Shown here in pieces: positions 36,101 to 45,670 of a DNA stretch of 64,000 nt. The stretch is from positions 1,137,006 to 1,201,005 of the forward strand of contig JAKMXF010000321.1 of assembly GCA_024704765.1 (NCBI GenBank), given 5' to 3'. Numbering within the stretch: position 1 is the stretch's first letter; every line of letters begins with the position of its first letter. This DNA is from Oopsacas minuta. Its lineage: Eukaryota; Porifera; Hexactinellida; Lyssacinosida; Leucopsacidae. The position numbers and the translations under genes are program-made. Under the pieces are notes generated by a model. It saw only the letters and a program-made list of their open reading frames with translations. It did no database searches and was not told the DNA's origin.

Positions 36101-39100
36101 CGGCCTCGCGGTCTTAGCATATATGGATGAAATTTTCCTGTTTGTTAATAGGACATTCTTATTTAGATTTCGGATTTACCTCAAAAATTATAAATTTCTT
36201 AATTTTCTATGCCTAGAGACCCTAGTCTATATGTATATACATAGCCTACTAAATATAAGGCCTAACAGTAAAAGTACCAGGGATGAAGTATTAGCTGAAA
36301 GCATTTATCTACACGGTTCCTTTATTGCAGAAAAATGCATTTTTGGCTGAATAAATGTATTACATTTTTGTAGAACATCAAACTTTACACAAATAAATGG
36401 TAAAAACTTTTAGGAATGTGTAAAAATATGTCTCTAGCAAGTATTTATTTAGCAAAATATTTTATTCTTTGATGCCTTGTAGAACGTTAAATATTGCATT
36501 TATCAACTCAAAGTGAATAAATGAAATGATCTATAGATCCTTTTATACAAAATGTCAAAAATTTGTCATTCAAAAGTTGGCTCGTTGTTGAGTTAAGGTA
36601 GAGACCATGGATGACAAGTTTTTATGAATATTCAATTATAACTCGAGAATCATTAAAATTATCGTAAAATCAGGATAGGCAATTTATACTATTTACCCAA
36701 CTTCCCATACCTTTGCAATACATTTTGATATGAAATAATTGAAGAGTATTGCAGAATATTGAAAATGACCATATATGGGCATCGTCACATTGGTGAGAGA
36801 TATCATATCAAAATGTATTGCAAAGGTATGGGAAGTTGGGTAAATAGTATAAATTGCCTATCCTGATTTTACGATAATTTTAATGATTCTCGAGTTATAA
36901 TTGAATATTCATAAAAACTTGTCATCCATGGTCTCTACCTTAACTCAACAACGAGCCAACTTTTGAATGACAAATTTTTGACATTTTGTATAAAAGGATC
37001 TATAGATCATTTCATTTATTCACTTTGAGTTGATAAATGCAATATTTAACGTTCTACAAGGCATCAAAGAATAAAATATTTTGCTAAATAAATACTTGCT
37101 AGAGACATATTTTTACACATTCCTAAAAGTTTTTACCATTTATTTGTGTAAAGTTTGATGTTCTACAAAAATGTAATACATTTATTCAGCCAAAAATGCA
37201 TTTTTCTGCAATAAAGGAACCGTGTAGATAAATGCTTTCAGCTAATACTTCATCCCTGGTACTTTTACTGTTAGGCCTTATATTTAGTAGGCTATGGTAT
37301 ATACTATACATATATATATTATACTTAGTTTATTAATTGGACAGTTATCTTACTTTCTTCTCATATCCTAAGACATTTAGCATCAGTGGCGTAGCACTGC
37401 TTCAAAAAGTGGTCCGGCTAGAAATAGAAACAAACCTTGGATGTATGGTCCAATAAATGTACACTAAAAGCATTGAGAAGTAATTAATGAAAATATAAAG
37501 TAGTCTCATAGTAGAAACACTAGATTACATGTCCTGTTTTGAAAACGTACCAAAAACCGTCATTCGGTATTCAGTGCTCGAAATTGATTGACCATAAATG
37601 GAAATATATAACGATTAACATCTTAGAAAACTATTTACATACTTTGGATACGATAGTGCGAAGTAATAATTCATCAAAACATGAAAAGTCATGGTCTGCT
37701 AAAAACCGGCCAGTAAATTCTACCCAAAAAGGGTCTGGTTTTGTGCCGGACCTACTCCTATACCTATGAGCATATACATATCAATGCGAAAATTCAAGGG
37801 AGGTGCTGAAAAAGAAAGCTTTCTTTATTAGTGTTAATTTTTCTGAATTATATTTGATTATGATGACTGTTTTTAATGAATGGAGGCTAAAAATAACAGC
37901 CTCACAATCCTACTGGCCGCCCGGCCTCACAGGCCCTTAATCCGCCCCTGCGTATGCTATAGCGAATTCAAGATTTTAGTGGATAAACTGTGATCGTCCG
38001 AATCAGTTCGTCATAAGATTGTTCCATTGTAAGTAGTTTCTCATCAATTCCCAATCAGAATATTGTACAAAGTCTTGATCGTGAGGGCTAGTCATAACGC
38101 TTCTACCTTGTGATTTCATTCTCTAAATCAAAATATTGATGTTAAGGGATGAAAAATACTTAAATTTTCAATGTCCCCAACTATAATTTTCCCTAATCAT
38201 ATACCTAATGACAAATGGAGTGTCCCGGCCTCCTGAATATACCCTATACTAACCTTTACAAAGATATTATAAATTGTACGTAGATTAGCAAACATTAGCA
38301 ATCAGTTATTTGACCTAATTCTATTATTAATTTAGGAGAAGTTTCTGCACAAACTAGTTTCTTCGATTCAAATGACAGTGGACAATACCCAGACGATCCT
38401 AAATTCAAACCTCTAAAAGAATCATTATTACATAAATTGATAGATTGTCAAGATCAAGAATTGAAGTACCATCCTCTAGTCAGTATAATTGTAGACAAGA
38501 AGTTACGCTTCTACCGCTGGTGGTATGTAATTTCATTCTTTTTCTACCTTTTTTTCCTTATTTGCCTAGCTTACGCACTAGTTCAAGCTTCTACCGTGTG
38601 TGACTCAAATATTTGGCTTTATCAGAACCCAGCAGACTGGGTTAGGGGAGGTTGCGAAATAATTTGTCTGCTTTATTTTATTTTCTTCTTATTTAACGAA
38701 GCAGTGGAATTTATTATAGAATGGACACAGATATACGAAGAAAACAAAGATAAATGTGAAGAAAGTCAATTAACTATAAAATATATTAGCGATGCAACAA
38801 GTGGCGGAGACAAAACATGTCTATCTATATTCTTCGTACAATGGAAAAATATCCTTGGTCTCTTTCATAAATTAGATGTAAAGCTGAAATATTTTTTCAG
38901 TGCATTCCCGGAGTATTTTGATGGTGTTTATAACTTTATCGATTGGTTAGGAATTGTTTCTTTCATCGTCTTAATTTTCCTGAGAGCAACTAGCGTCTAT
39001 ATACAGTGGTCGTTTGCTGGACTCACTTTTATCTTTTTCAGCCTTTCGCTCTTCAAATATACTCGTATATCTCCAGCATTAGGTGCATACGTGAGTGGCG

Positions 39101-41687
39101 TATTCAAGATATTTGTAATAGATATTCCTCGTTTCTTCGTAATTATTTTTGTAATCTTGATTGCGTATATCGGTGGTATTCACTTAGCAGCGAGACAGCA
39201 GCCAACATCCACCCAGAGCATATGTTCGAACCCGCCTTATCAAGTTTGTAACAACACTCAATCTGAATTCTTTTGGTTCAATCGAGAATTGACTTGCTTG
39301 TATGATCTGAGGAGACCTCTGCTGTCTGGAGTGATTTTCATGTTGGATGGCGGCCCAGGAAATCATGTAGAGGACATCTTACAAGATAATTTCTTTTTTA
39401 CTATTGTATATTTAGGATTTTCCTTCACAATAATCGTTGTCATGTTGAATATTTTAATTGCACAACTATCTGAAACTTATGGCGAAATTATCAAAGAAAA
39501 TACTTATCATTATAAGATTGCCCTGGTTGTTACTTTGGAGCTTAAATCTAATCTTGCTTTTTGGTTTGGCAAACGATTCAGAAAATTCACAGCAATTGAA
39601 TCATTAATTATACCTCTTTCGCGCTGGAACACACTCAAAGATGGTGAGTTTAATTAAATATTGTGTACACAAAATCTATAGAAAGATTGTTATTCTGTTG
39701 TCTTTGCCTTGATATTCGATAAGCGCCATTTAGCTTGTCTATATAATAAATCGTTAGTCCTTTAACATAATAATATGAGTGTGAAGTTAGCGCAGGATTC
39801 TACACACTTTAAATTTTATGCCATTCCAATTTTTTGATTTGGTTAAACGTACAGAACAAATTGAAGACATACGGACGTTTATGAATATCCGAAATAATTA
39901 CCTTCAAATTTTAGGACAAAATGTTTTGTAGTTTTTTTTCAAAATTGAAATTTCTACTAATTACACATGTTTCAGGACGTTGGACGTTGTTAGTTACGAC
40001 AAAATTTTGTGCATTTATGTTAACATTCTTGTGAGGCATAGTTTTTCAACTAATTTTGAGTTGCGATCTGATTCTATACTATCTTTCATTTACATTTATA
40101 CTAAATTGCTTACTAGCCCTTGCTAGCTAGTTGCACGACAGCTTAGTGCCTCAGGTTAGCTGAAGTAGAAATAAATTAAATAGATAAATTTCTTGATGGT
40201 TTAGGTCGCGCGCGACCAGATACTATACTCGGCACTACTTGCCTCGAGGATAATTTTTCCGGAATTTTTTGTTATATTCACCATGGTCCATCCAAATTGC
40301 ATTCAATGGCCTTCTGTGATGACCACTGGAGATACTGTCGCTTTTGGTTAGTAATCTCGGCACTTCGTGCCTCGGGTATTAAGGAATTCTTAAATTTGAA
40401 AATTTGGATTTTTTGGTACAGTCATGATGACATAATATTCCCATGAAGAGTTAGCTTTTGGTAAGAATCATGACGTCTCAAAAATTGTCCCATTATGTGG
40501 TACCTGTGATTCATATTTCAAACTTCTCTCATGTATATTGGCTGAGCCGTGGTTAATAATGTGATTGTTCGAAATCCAAAAAGGTGACAATGACATCATA
40601 ATTTCGTTGTGTGAGTTTTCGTCCAAGACTCGAACATGTCCGAACCAGGCCCAAAATACCCCTGTATGCCAAAACTCAACTTTGGGGTCCTCTAGTTTCT
40701 TCAATCAATTCTGGACAGACAAACATATATACAGGCAGCCCTCGGATTTCGTGGGAGTTAGGTTCCTGAGAATTGTCTCGAATGGCAGAATTACGAACGG
40801 CAAGACGTTAGTTCATGAGGATAGTGTAGTTATGTTCCTAGTTTACAAAATGACCACCAATATGTGATTCTATGTATGATCGGCCTGTATACACATATAT
40901 AAATTCATTGCGTGTTAATCATATAGATTAGTGAACGACCGAAATTTATTTATATTTTAACAATTCTCAGACAGTAACCAATGAAAACTTATCAAGAGTG
41001 ATAAATATACATTAGATGTACTCATTCTAAATAGTCTTTCGATTGGCAATCCATTGATTTATGTAATTGAAAATAGAATAATTAAGATACAATAATTATT
41101 ACGAGCCGTTTCGCTTGCATATATCTGTTGATCCCTAGTCTCTAGCATTTTACTTAGAAATGTATACGAATATGATTAATCACCTAAAAGGTATGAAAAT
41201 ATACACATCAGATATAAATCCCAAATTTCGAGTCTTAACCGACTTCGGCCGAAGTGTTTCATTCCTAACGAAAGGAAAACGATAGTTTGCCAGTTCGTTT
41301 TAACCAATTCCGTACCAAAATCCAGATTTCAGCACCTTTTTGACGTCATAAAATGACACATTAACTCAAATATTCGCTATCTCAACTTTGATTTCCCTGA
41401 GCTTCGAGTTACTGGATATTGACAGTATCTATTTGGCTAATTATTACTAATGTAAATATTTCTTAGATAGTCCCAATCGCAATGTGGATCAAGTGGCATT
41501 GGATACAAATAAAGATTTAAACAAATCTACAAAAATGATAGAAATAGAATTCGAAAAAGCTACTAAAACTAATGAAGAGCTCAACCATAAAATCGACGAA
41601 CTTACTGACAACATGTCTGTTATCGATGATAGGTTAGACAGCTTTGAACAGAAAATTAATAAAGTTATTGAGTTATTGAATAAATAG
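23787..41687 (+). CDS. TRP-type cation channel with ankyrin array, seven exons
   Basis: Exons 23787-24104, 25269-25309, 27934-28295, 28742-28945, 30449-31594, 38336-39643 and 41467-41687 join in matching phases (0, 2, 1, 1, 1, 1) to 3600 nt, that is 1199 residues plus TAG. An in-frame TAA lies just before the ATG. The order is a 110-residue N-terminal region, about 13 ankyrin repeats (about 155-660), six membrane segments (S1 about 755-774, S2 797-817, S3 894-909, S4 915-930, S5 949-971, S6 1044-1069) with the pore loop FMLDGGPGN near 1026-1034, and a C-terminal coiled coil. S6 reads VVMLNILIAQLSETYGE. The layout is closest to TRPA, with TRPV-like features; a tetrameric plasma-membrane cation channel is expected. 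Gating stimulus is unknown. An AATAAA overlaps the last codons (41679-41684). Confidence 0.85.
24573..25194. mobile_element. Harbinger-like foldback element in intron 1
   Basis: The element is 622 bp with ends CACTGTACAA and TTGTACAGTG, flanked by TAA at 24570-24572 and 25195-25197. The inverted repeats extend at least 130 bp (GATTAGGTCGCTATAGT, GATCTCCTGATTCCGAATAT, ACGCAACAATTTTATAGAAT). A three-base TAA duplication and the absence of coding sequence fit a PIF/Harbinger-type miniature element. Confidence 0.8.
25709..26486 (-). mobile_element. Foldback element family C, copy 2 (inverted)
   Basis: The element is 778 bp, flanked by GGCGTAC (25702-25708) and GGCGTAT (26487-26493). It is nearly identical over its length to the element at 18075-18847 but in opposite orientation, with the same arms of about 200 bp. 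It lies in intron 2 of the channel gene. Confidence 0.85.
26487..27933. other. Rest of channel intron 2: repeat fragments
   Basis: At 26545-26700 is an inverse family-A fragment (GATTTATCATGTGATAAATC, ATCTCTAGCATCATTTGAA). At 27230-27490 two GGTACGG-led GC-richer stretches may be the ends of a small element, not resolved. No other coding signal is seen. Confidence 0.45.
27934..28295 (+). CDS. Channel exon 3 (ankyrin repeats begin)
   Basis: It starts after TTATAG with one base completing a codon from exon 2 and ends ACAG|GTTACC in phase 1. It encodes two ankyrin-like repeats (DGDSLLHYASRVGSAECLKY and EGFNILHSAVEGGKIENIDL), the second with a long insertion. Confidence 0.8.
28742..28945 (+). 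CDS. Channel exon 4 (ankyrin repeats)
   Basis: It lies between TTATTAG and A|GTAAGT. It encodes NTALHLCSIFSKRDAIRPLL and NQNTLLHLAAEKSLIEFF, two further repeats. Phase 1 on both sides agrees with the neighbours. Confidence 0.85.
28946..30448. other. Channel intron 4: mostly unassigned
   Basis: 29340-29480 is a low-complexity stretch of AAATGTCTA-like words. 30185-30330 is a decayed family-B piece (GCTACGCGATGG, TGGTCATCCAAATTACATTC). 30345-30412 is an inverse family-A 5' end (CATCGTCCATGCC). Nothing else seen. Confidence 0.45.
30449..31594 (+). CDS. Channel exon 5 (main ankyrin block)
   Basis: It is the largest ankyrin exon, 1146 nt, after TTATTTAG and before G|GTAAGT. It encodes about nine repeats, among them GFSPLKIAAKRGNVIVLEAL, GFSPLNNAAQFGQMGCVKLL, TPLYQSITQGHNSVAKTLLH, ETLLHVAIREGRKDIVRMLL and VTPLMLAAERDFADYIPLIM. 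The reading frame continues uninterrupted from the exon start; the first Leu-rich Met-less part is coding too. Confidence 0.9.
31595..32009. other. Start of channel intron 5, nothing seen
   Basis: After the donor the frame stays open to 31722 by chance, without domain similarity. No repeat or gene was recognised. Confidence 0.5.
32010..33171. mobile_element. Diverged foldback element related to family C, with nested piece
   Basis: The outer arms (about 32010-32160 and 33000-33171) are imperfect inverse copies: AATTCTCATAA, AAATTAGGCCTCC, AAGACT.CTTAAAAAGT and TGACGTCATCAT/ATGACATCAT. They share block order with the elements at 18075 and 25709, including ATCTCGTTTAGG-like words. At 32295-32842 a pogo-like remnant with repeated GATTAAGCGGAGTTGACTGT is nested inside. 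Confidence 0.65.
33240..33560 (+). repeat. Repeat fragments, families B and E
   Basis: It has GTGCAGCTCAGGGTTATGT, then CCCCATGACCCTCCCGTCTA, CCCGACTGATTTTGGGCTCC and AATTTCAGGATATT. The same order occurs, split, at 48490-48600 and 49960-50060. The preceding GGCTACGCGATCGAGC fits the family-B end. Open frames here are repeat-derived. Confidence 0.55.
34522..34795 (-). repeat. Dispersed repeat family A, copy in inverse
   Basis: Read on the minus strand it begins TATAGGGAGATGCCATAATG, GGCATGGACGATGTGCGAC and AAATCTAGAAGTCCAATTC, and ends with ATGATTTATCACACGATAAA. A hairpin ATGCC...GGCAT is kept with a changed loop. It is followed at 34835-35035 by a family-B piece (ATTGAATGTAATTTGGATGG, ACCATGGATAATAAAA). 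Confidence 0.65.
35050..35960 (-). pseudogene. Probable hAT transposase relic
   Basis: On the minus strand PKMSVTEATILEDRMPS, ETITISRYFYQFIDTILEEM and NSRF (35150-35290) resemble the segment ahead of the dimerisation region in hAT transposases (the form YYR..IFIPFLDH.I.EL..RF). Upstream on that strand, 35640-35910 reads as one long nearly open stretch (QLDTGRRQLVATNRDWFNVA) with a single stop. It is too decayed for a firm call. Confidence 0.35.
36043..37950. mobile_element. Nonautonomous hAT element carrying a large palindrome
   Basis: Ends are CAGTAGCGGATTAACC and, inverted, CAGGGGCGGATTAAGG, a common hAT terminus form. The flanks AGTATGCT (36035-36042) and CGTATGCT (37951-37958) are an eight-base duplication with seven matches. 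The element has no transposase. It contains the inverted repeat at 36241-37295 and, at about 37385-37770, a piece starting CAGTGGCGTAGC that looks like a second hAT terminus. It lies in intron 5 of the channel gene. Confidence 0.75.
36241..37295. repeat. Near-perfect 493-bp inverted repeat, 69-bp spacer (family F)
   Basis: The left arm is 36241-36733 and the right arm 36803-37295. I compared the arms by eye over their length; their lengths are equal and I found no difference. The spacer 36734-36802 contains GACCATATATGGGCATCG. Diverged relatives are at 53500-53835, also an inverted repeat, and one arm at 23335-23520. A transcript through it would fold into a dsRNA-like stem of almost 500 bp. 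Confidence 0.9.
38336..39643 (+). CDS. Channel exon 6 (six membrane segments and pore)
   Basis: It is 1308 nt between AATTTAG and G|GTGAGT. It starts GEVSAQTSFFDSND and HPLVSII ahead of S1, and holds all six membrane segments. The S5-pore linker has an NNTQ glycosylation motif and several Cys. The pore loop is LLSGVIFMLDGGPGNHVED. S6 is followed by SETYGEIIKEN and a TRP-box-like region without the classic EWKF word. Confidence 0.9.
39644..41466. other. Channel intron 6: repeats
   Basis: 39644-40200 has nothing recognisable. 40205-40735 is an inverse family-B copy (CTCGGCACTTCGTGCCTCGG; CAAGACTCGAACATGTCCGA). 40736-40830 begins GGCAGCCCTCGGATTTCGTG and is of Tigger-terminus type. 41160-41350 holds short family-A and family-D pieces. 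Confidence 0.5.
41467..41687 (+). CDS. Channel exon 7 (C-terminal coiled coil)
   Basis: It encodes the last 73 residues after the acceptor TCTTAG. Hydrophobic residues recur in a 3-4 pattern through NEELNHKIDELTDNMSVIDD and RLDSFEQKINKVIELLNK, fitting a parallel coiled coil of the kind that assembles TRP tetramers. The stop TAG is 41685-41687. Confidence 0.8.
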
Positions 41688-44349
41688 ATTTTTCTATTAT
41701 TCAAACAAATTGTAAATCTATGTGTAGATAGAGTATATTATGTATTTCGAGGATTTATAGATAAATTTATATACTTGTGTGTAGATATATATACTTTGTA
41801 CGTATATGCATTTAGGCTATAGATTTTCAGGTAGTAGAATTATGTGCATTTATTGAACTTTTCTTATCAATTATTGTATATTTTTGCTACTAAACTGTTC
41901 GTATTTTGTTCATTTACTAAGGATAGTACTTAAGGTTCCAATCAAATCCAATCGATCATATTTTCGATTACCTATTGCTATATTTTCTTGGGAGTGGATT
42001 CTCGATTAGATTCTTTTTTCATTAATTGGGTTACAATCGATGGAATTTCATTTATTGTTTTTAAAATATTGTCCAACTTAAGCGTACTTGTTACCCCTCT
42101 ATACGTATAATCGTATATATAGCAGTTAAGAGCAAGCTTCTACGTATCTTTTGAGATTTGGTTGATTTGTTTTCTTTATATTTATGAAAACAACAATAAT
42201 TTGATAATGTGAAATTCGGTTTGTAACACAGTGCGGCGAAGGTGTAGCTGTTGAGGGCAGATTATACTTATATTTTGAGATTGGACTTATTGATTTACTT
42301 TATATTCAAAAATCAGTGCTTTTTTAGAACAATATATCTTAATCTTTTAGGACAAATTCCAGCTATTGTTGCATTGGTATAATACTGTCTTTGTAAAGCT
42401 TCACTATATCACTTGGCGAACAAAGGGCGGTCTAGACCCTCCGACACCGCTTATGAAATTCAATGCGATCCGACCTGCCTGTCTATCAGTCGGCAGGTCA
42501 ATTTAAAGCAAATGTAGATCATTTACGCAGGGATCTTAATAATTATACTTGTAGAAATTAAAATCAATAATGAATACTGGCCATATCACAAGTACAATAG
42601 GCCTTATCTCGAGGTTAAAATTCTTAAGGTCAAAATGGTCATAGGTCGACATGCCGGTTAATCTGACATCAATGTTGGGTGGCTATACTTTAATTTCGGC
42701 CCAATTTAAAATGATGTAGGAATCTCACATTAGTGTATTAGGGTTCAATAATAATAGAATTATATTACACTAATCGACTTTTTACTCGATCAGCGCTCAC
42801 GCATAACCAGCCAGTCCTAACTTTATATGTATGGTGTTACAATTTGTTAATCTAGGCATACTCTATTATCATATCCAGACAGGGGGCATATATAGTTTGG
42901 AGCTCCTCAATGTCTAAAAGATATTCGTTGAAGCAGTACAAAACATGAAACTAGTAGCACCAGCTTCGGTAATATATAAATGATCAGGTATGGAAATAGC
43001 TAGTAGCTGTTCATTAGATCGTAATTAATAAATTCAACGCCTTGAAATAACAGGATTTGTACTCAAGTTTTCGAGTAGAAAATACTCTTTTGTGGACAGA
43101 CTTATACGGATTAAATCAATTATCCGTATAATTTCTGAATGATTGTAGTGGAACTATAGCGGCCATGACAGCTACGCTTCCTACGCCACTGCCTTGTGAA
43201 TATTGTCTATTTGAAAATTGGGTTGAAATTTCTAATCCTGTCCCAAAATGGCTAAATTTATCCACCTTACATTTAGAACTTTGGCTCAAAAATTACATTT
43301 TCGCCGTTTTTGCGATGAATATTAGCCATTTTTGAAAATATTTGGAATGAACATTTTCCAAAACAATTAAACCTCAAAATTTCTTTCCAAAAATATCCGA
43401 AATGTACTAATATTCCTCGCTGGTACTGCGAAAAAGTTCTGTAAGTTTGATAAATTCTACCATTTTTGGCAGGATTAGAACGTTCAATCCACTTTTTCAA
43501 ATTTACAATATTCACCAGGCTCTAACCTTGACAGCATATTCACAATCCCTGTATGCCTGATACGACTAAATTCAATCCTCCAAATCTTGTTCCCCTGAAG
43601 AATGCCCCGCGACCAGGGTCCAGAATACTATTATTTCCTCCAACGGATAATTACAAGAAAGCTCCCTTTATAATGAAGTGCTTCTTTCTCCCAATAGCTT
43701 GAATTGAAAGTAACCCTTTAACCAAATATCGCTTGGGAGGGCATTTAACCGTAGTCCCGAGCACTGCGTTATGACGAGATTTTACTGTATTAATTTATTC
43801 GAAATACGGTTTACAACAGCTGGTTATATCATTTTTCCCTGCTCTAACTCGAGAGATAATTTGTTCAAAAGAAGAATTAGCATTGTCTACTCGGTAACAA
43901 ATATAACAGTATATCTAGTTTCGATCCAGTCCTCTGGGGTTTATAATGTAAATGTGAAAATATGATAAGTGTAGCTATTTGGACTTTGAATCAGCATTTT
44001 TTGCCCGATAGTGAAGGGTTTCATTCAATACACAAGTATTTAAATATATGGTGCATGACAGGCATAGGCTAGACATCATATGTGGCCGGGGGGGCCTAGC
44101 ACCCCATCATCGCCTGTTGGACACCTCATATCACCGAATTTTGGCTTGCGCCCTGGATCAACTCCAAATTACATCCATAATGACAGGGCCTTACACAACT
44201 TAAAGGTGGAGGCTTATTATATATTTACCATAATGGTTTAAATTAATGTTAGAAAAACTATAGGCTTAATGCCTCAGAATGTCTACAGCCTTGCATTGTT
44301 TGTACCTCTGGTCTCTACCTGATCGGTTAAAATTCTAATGCGAAAACTA
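41688..44349. other. No gene seen
   Basis: At 43730-43785 the inverse reads TACAGTAAAATCTCGTCATA with GTGCTCGGGACT, a pogo-like terminus. At 43165-43195 the inverse reads GGCAGTGGCGTAGG, a hAT-type terminus. At 42410-42510 there is a GC-richer stretch with ACCTGCCTGTC...GTCGGCAGGT. Open frames are short and unlike known proteins. Confidence 0.45.
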
Positions 44350-44450
44350 TACCTGCTAATCAACAAAGTGTATTTCGTCCTCTTATAAGTGTTTACTACT
44401 TGTAATAGGGGCTTATAGGGCGAAATGCTCATTGTTGATTAGCTGGTATT
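44350..44450. repeat. Small foldback sequence
   Basis: CTGCTAATCAACAAAGTGTA and, in inverse at the right end, CAGCTAATCAACAATGAGCA pair, followed by TTTCG.CCT..TATAAG on both sides. It is about 100 bp and lies downstream of the bZIP gene. Confidence 0.6.
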
Positions 44451-44570
44451 GAGAAACAATCGAATTCAATTTGTTCAAAGTAGTATCCAAGATTATATCA
44501 CGTATTCAGTTTACCAAAATTCAAATAATACATTTTATCACATCAACAAACAGTCATCAATTCAACAAAA

Positions 44571-44576
44571 TTTATT
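44571..44576 (-). terminator. Possible polyadenylation signal of the bZIP gene
   Basis: AATAAA on the minus strand, about 70 bases after the stop codon. It is a common word in AT-rich DNA, so the support is positional. Confidence 0.4.
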
Positions 44577-44644
44577 TAACTAATTAATACTTTGTACTGT
44601 ATTATTCGTTACTAATTATTAATAGTTTCAAACTGCTTTAACCA

Positions 44645-44938
44645 TTATTTGTGCTCGTAGTACCATTTTAACCCTTTCAGATATGTGACTTCGGCTTGTA
44701 AACTCATATATTCAGCTTCAAGAGTGTCTTTCTCTTTCTCCAAAGTTTCCAGCATGTCCTTCACTCTCTGATGATGTATTTTGCTATATTCTTTAATCTT
44801 TAATCTTCTCCTTTGATATCTTAGCTTGCTAGCATCTTCCTTTGTTACGTTAGTTTCTTTAAATAGTTTATTGATTTCTTTCGTTCTCATGCCAGCAAGA
44901 TCTTTTACAGATATCTCATTATCATATATACTCGTCAT
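44645..44938 (-). CDS. Maf-like bZIP protein with unusual basic region
   Basis: It is an intronless frame of 97 residues. The N-terminal part (DLAGMRTKEINKLFKETNVT, KEDASKLRYQRRRLK) follows the extended homology region of Maf proteins (small-Maf form: M.VRELN..LRGL..EE...LKQRRRTLK). A leucine zipper follows with Val and four Leu at seven-residue spacing through MLETLEKEKDTLEAEYMSLQ. Where Mafs have NRGYAASCR the protein has IKEYSKIHHQR, so the Asn and Arg that contact DNA bases are replaced. It may bind other sites or act as a dimer partner that blocks Mafs. A GATATATAAG TATA-like word lies about 80 bases upstream and an AATAAA about 70 bases after the stop. A complete small gene is likely; the Maf assignment is by pattern. 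Confidence 0.7.
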   Translation of the reverse strand: MTSIYDNEISVKDLAGMRTKEINKLFKETNVTKEDASKLRYQRRRLKIKEYSKIHHQRVKDMLETLEKEKDTLEAEYMSLQAEVTYLKGLKWYYEHK

Positions 44939-45016
44939 TTTTCACACCTTTCTTTCACTTGACCTGTATTAGTAATAATTATTTAATTATATTTGCTTTC
45001 AACAGGCAACTTTATC

Positions 45017-45027
45017 TCTTATATATC
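45017..45027 (-). promoter_or_regulatory. TATA-like box of the bZIP gene
   Basis: GATATATAAGAG on the minus strand lies about 80 bases upstream of the ATG at 44938. The position fits a short 5' leader; AT-rich context makes chance likely. Confidence 0.3.
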
Positions 45028-45670
45028 ATATCACTTAGGATTATTATGTACATTTGTGATGCCTACTTGCATAGTATATCATCCCACTCGTAATGTATGG
45101 CTAACTAGTCCTTGCCTACTTGGATATAGTTACATAACCTAATTCAGAATAAATGTGTTACATAAATCCAGCAGCAGGTATTTATGTAACAGGTTGCAGA
45201 GGCGGACCTTAAAATGTAGTTTGTAGTTGAAACCTTGTAGTAATTTCACTAATGTATCCTAATCATAGATCATAACCTGTATAAATCTAATTGGATGATG
45301 CTTCATTATTGAAGATAATATAATAATGAAACAATTATAAAATTGGGATTTTGATATTGGTCAATACAACCAACTAAAATTGGGTTTAATAGTTGCAGTT
45401 TCAAATTCTAGTACCTGAAAGTTTTAGATTTTTCTACTGACCTTCGGAGTAAAGCGCGGTACTCACTGACACATCAACTCGGGACTACAGTCACTGCACC
45501 TAGATAATGCTATATAATTCAAGGAAATATATATACATAATTTGCCATATTCTATTTTCAAAATATATCCTTTCTTAATTACTACATAAAAGTTATTCCA
45601 AATGTATAGTTTTGTAAATTTGCTGACAATATGTTGTTTTGAAGTTCAATTTAGATTGGCTGTGTAATTA

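Noticed and set aside
36241-37295. The palindrome as only an assembly hairpin artefact
   Set aside because: Not excluded, but the family has another, diverged foldback copy and the palindrome lies inside a hAT element with its own target duplication, which an artefact would not explain.
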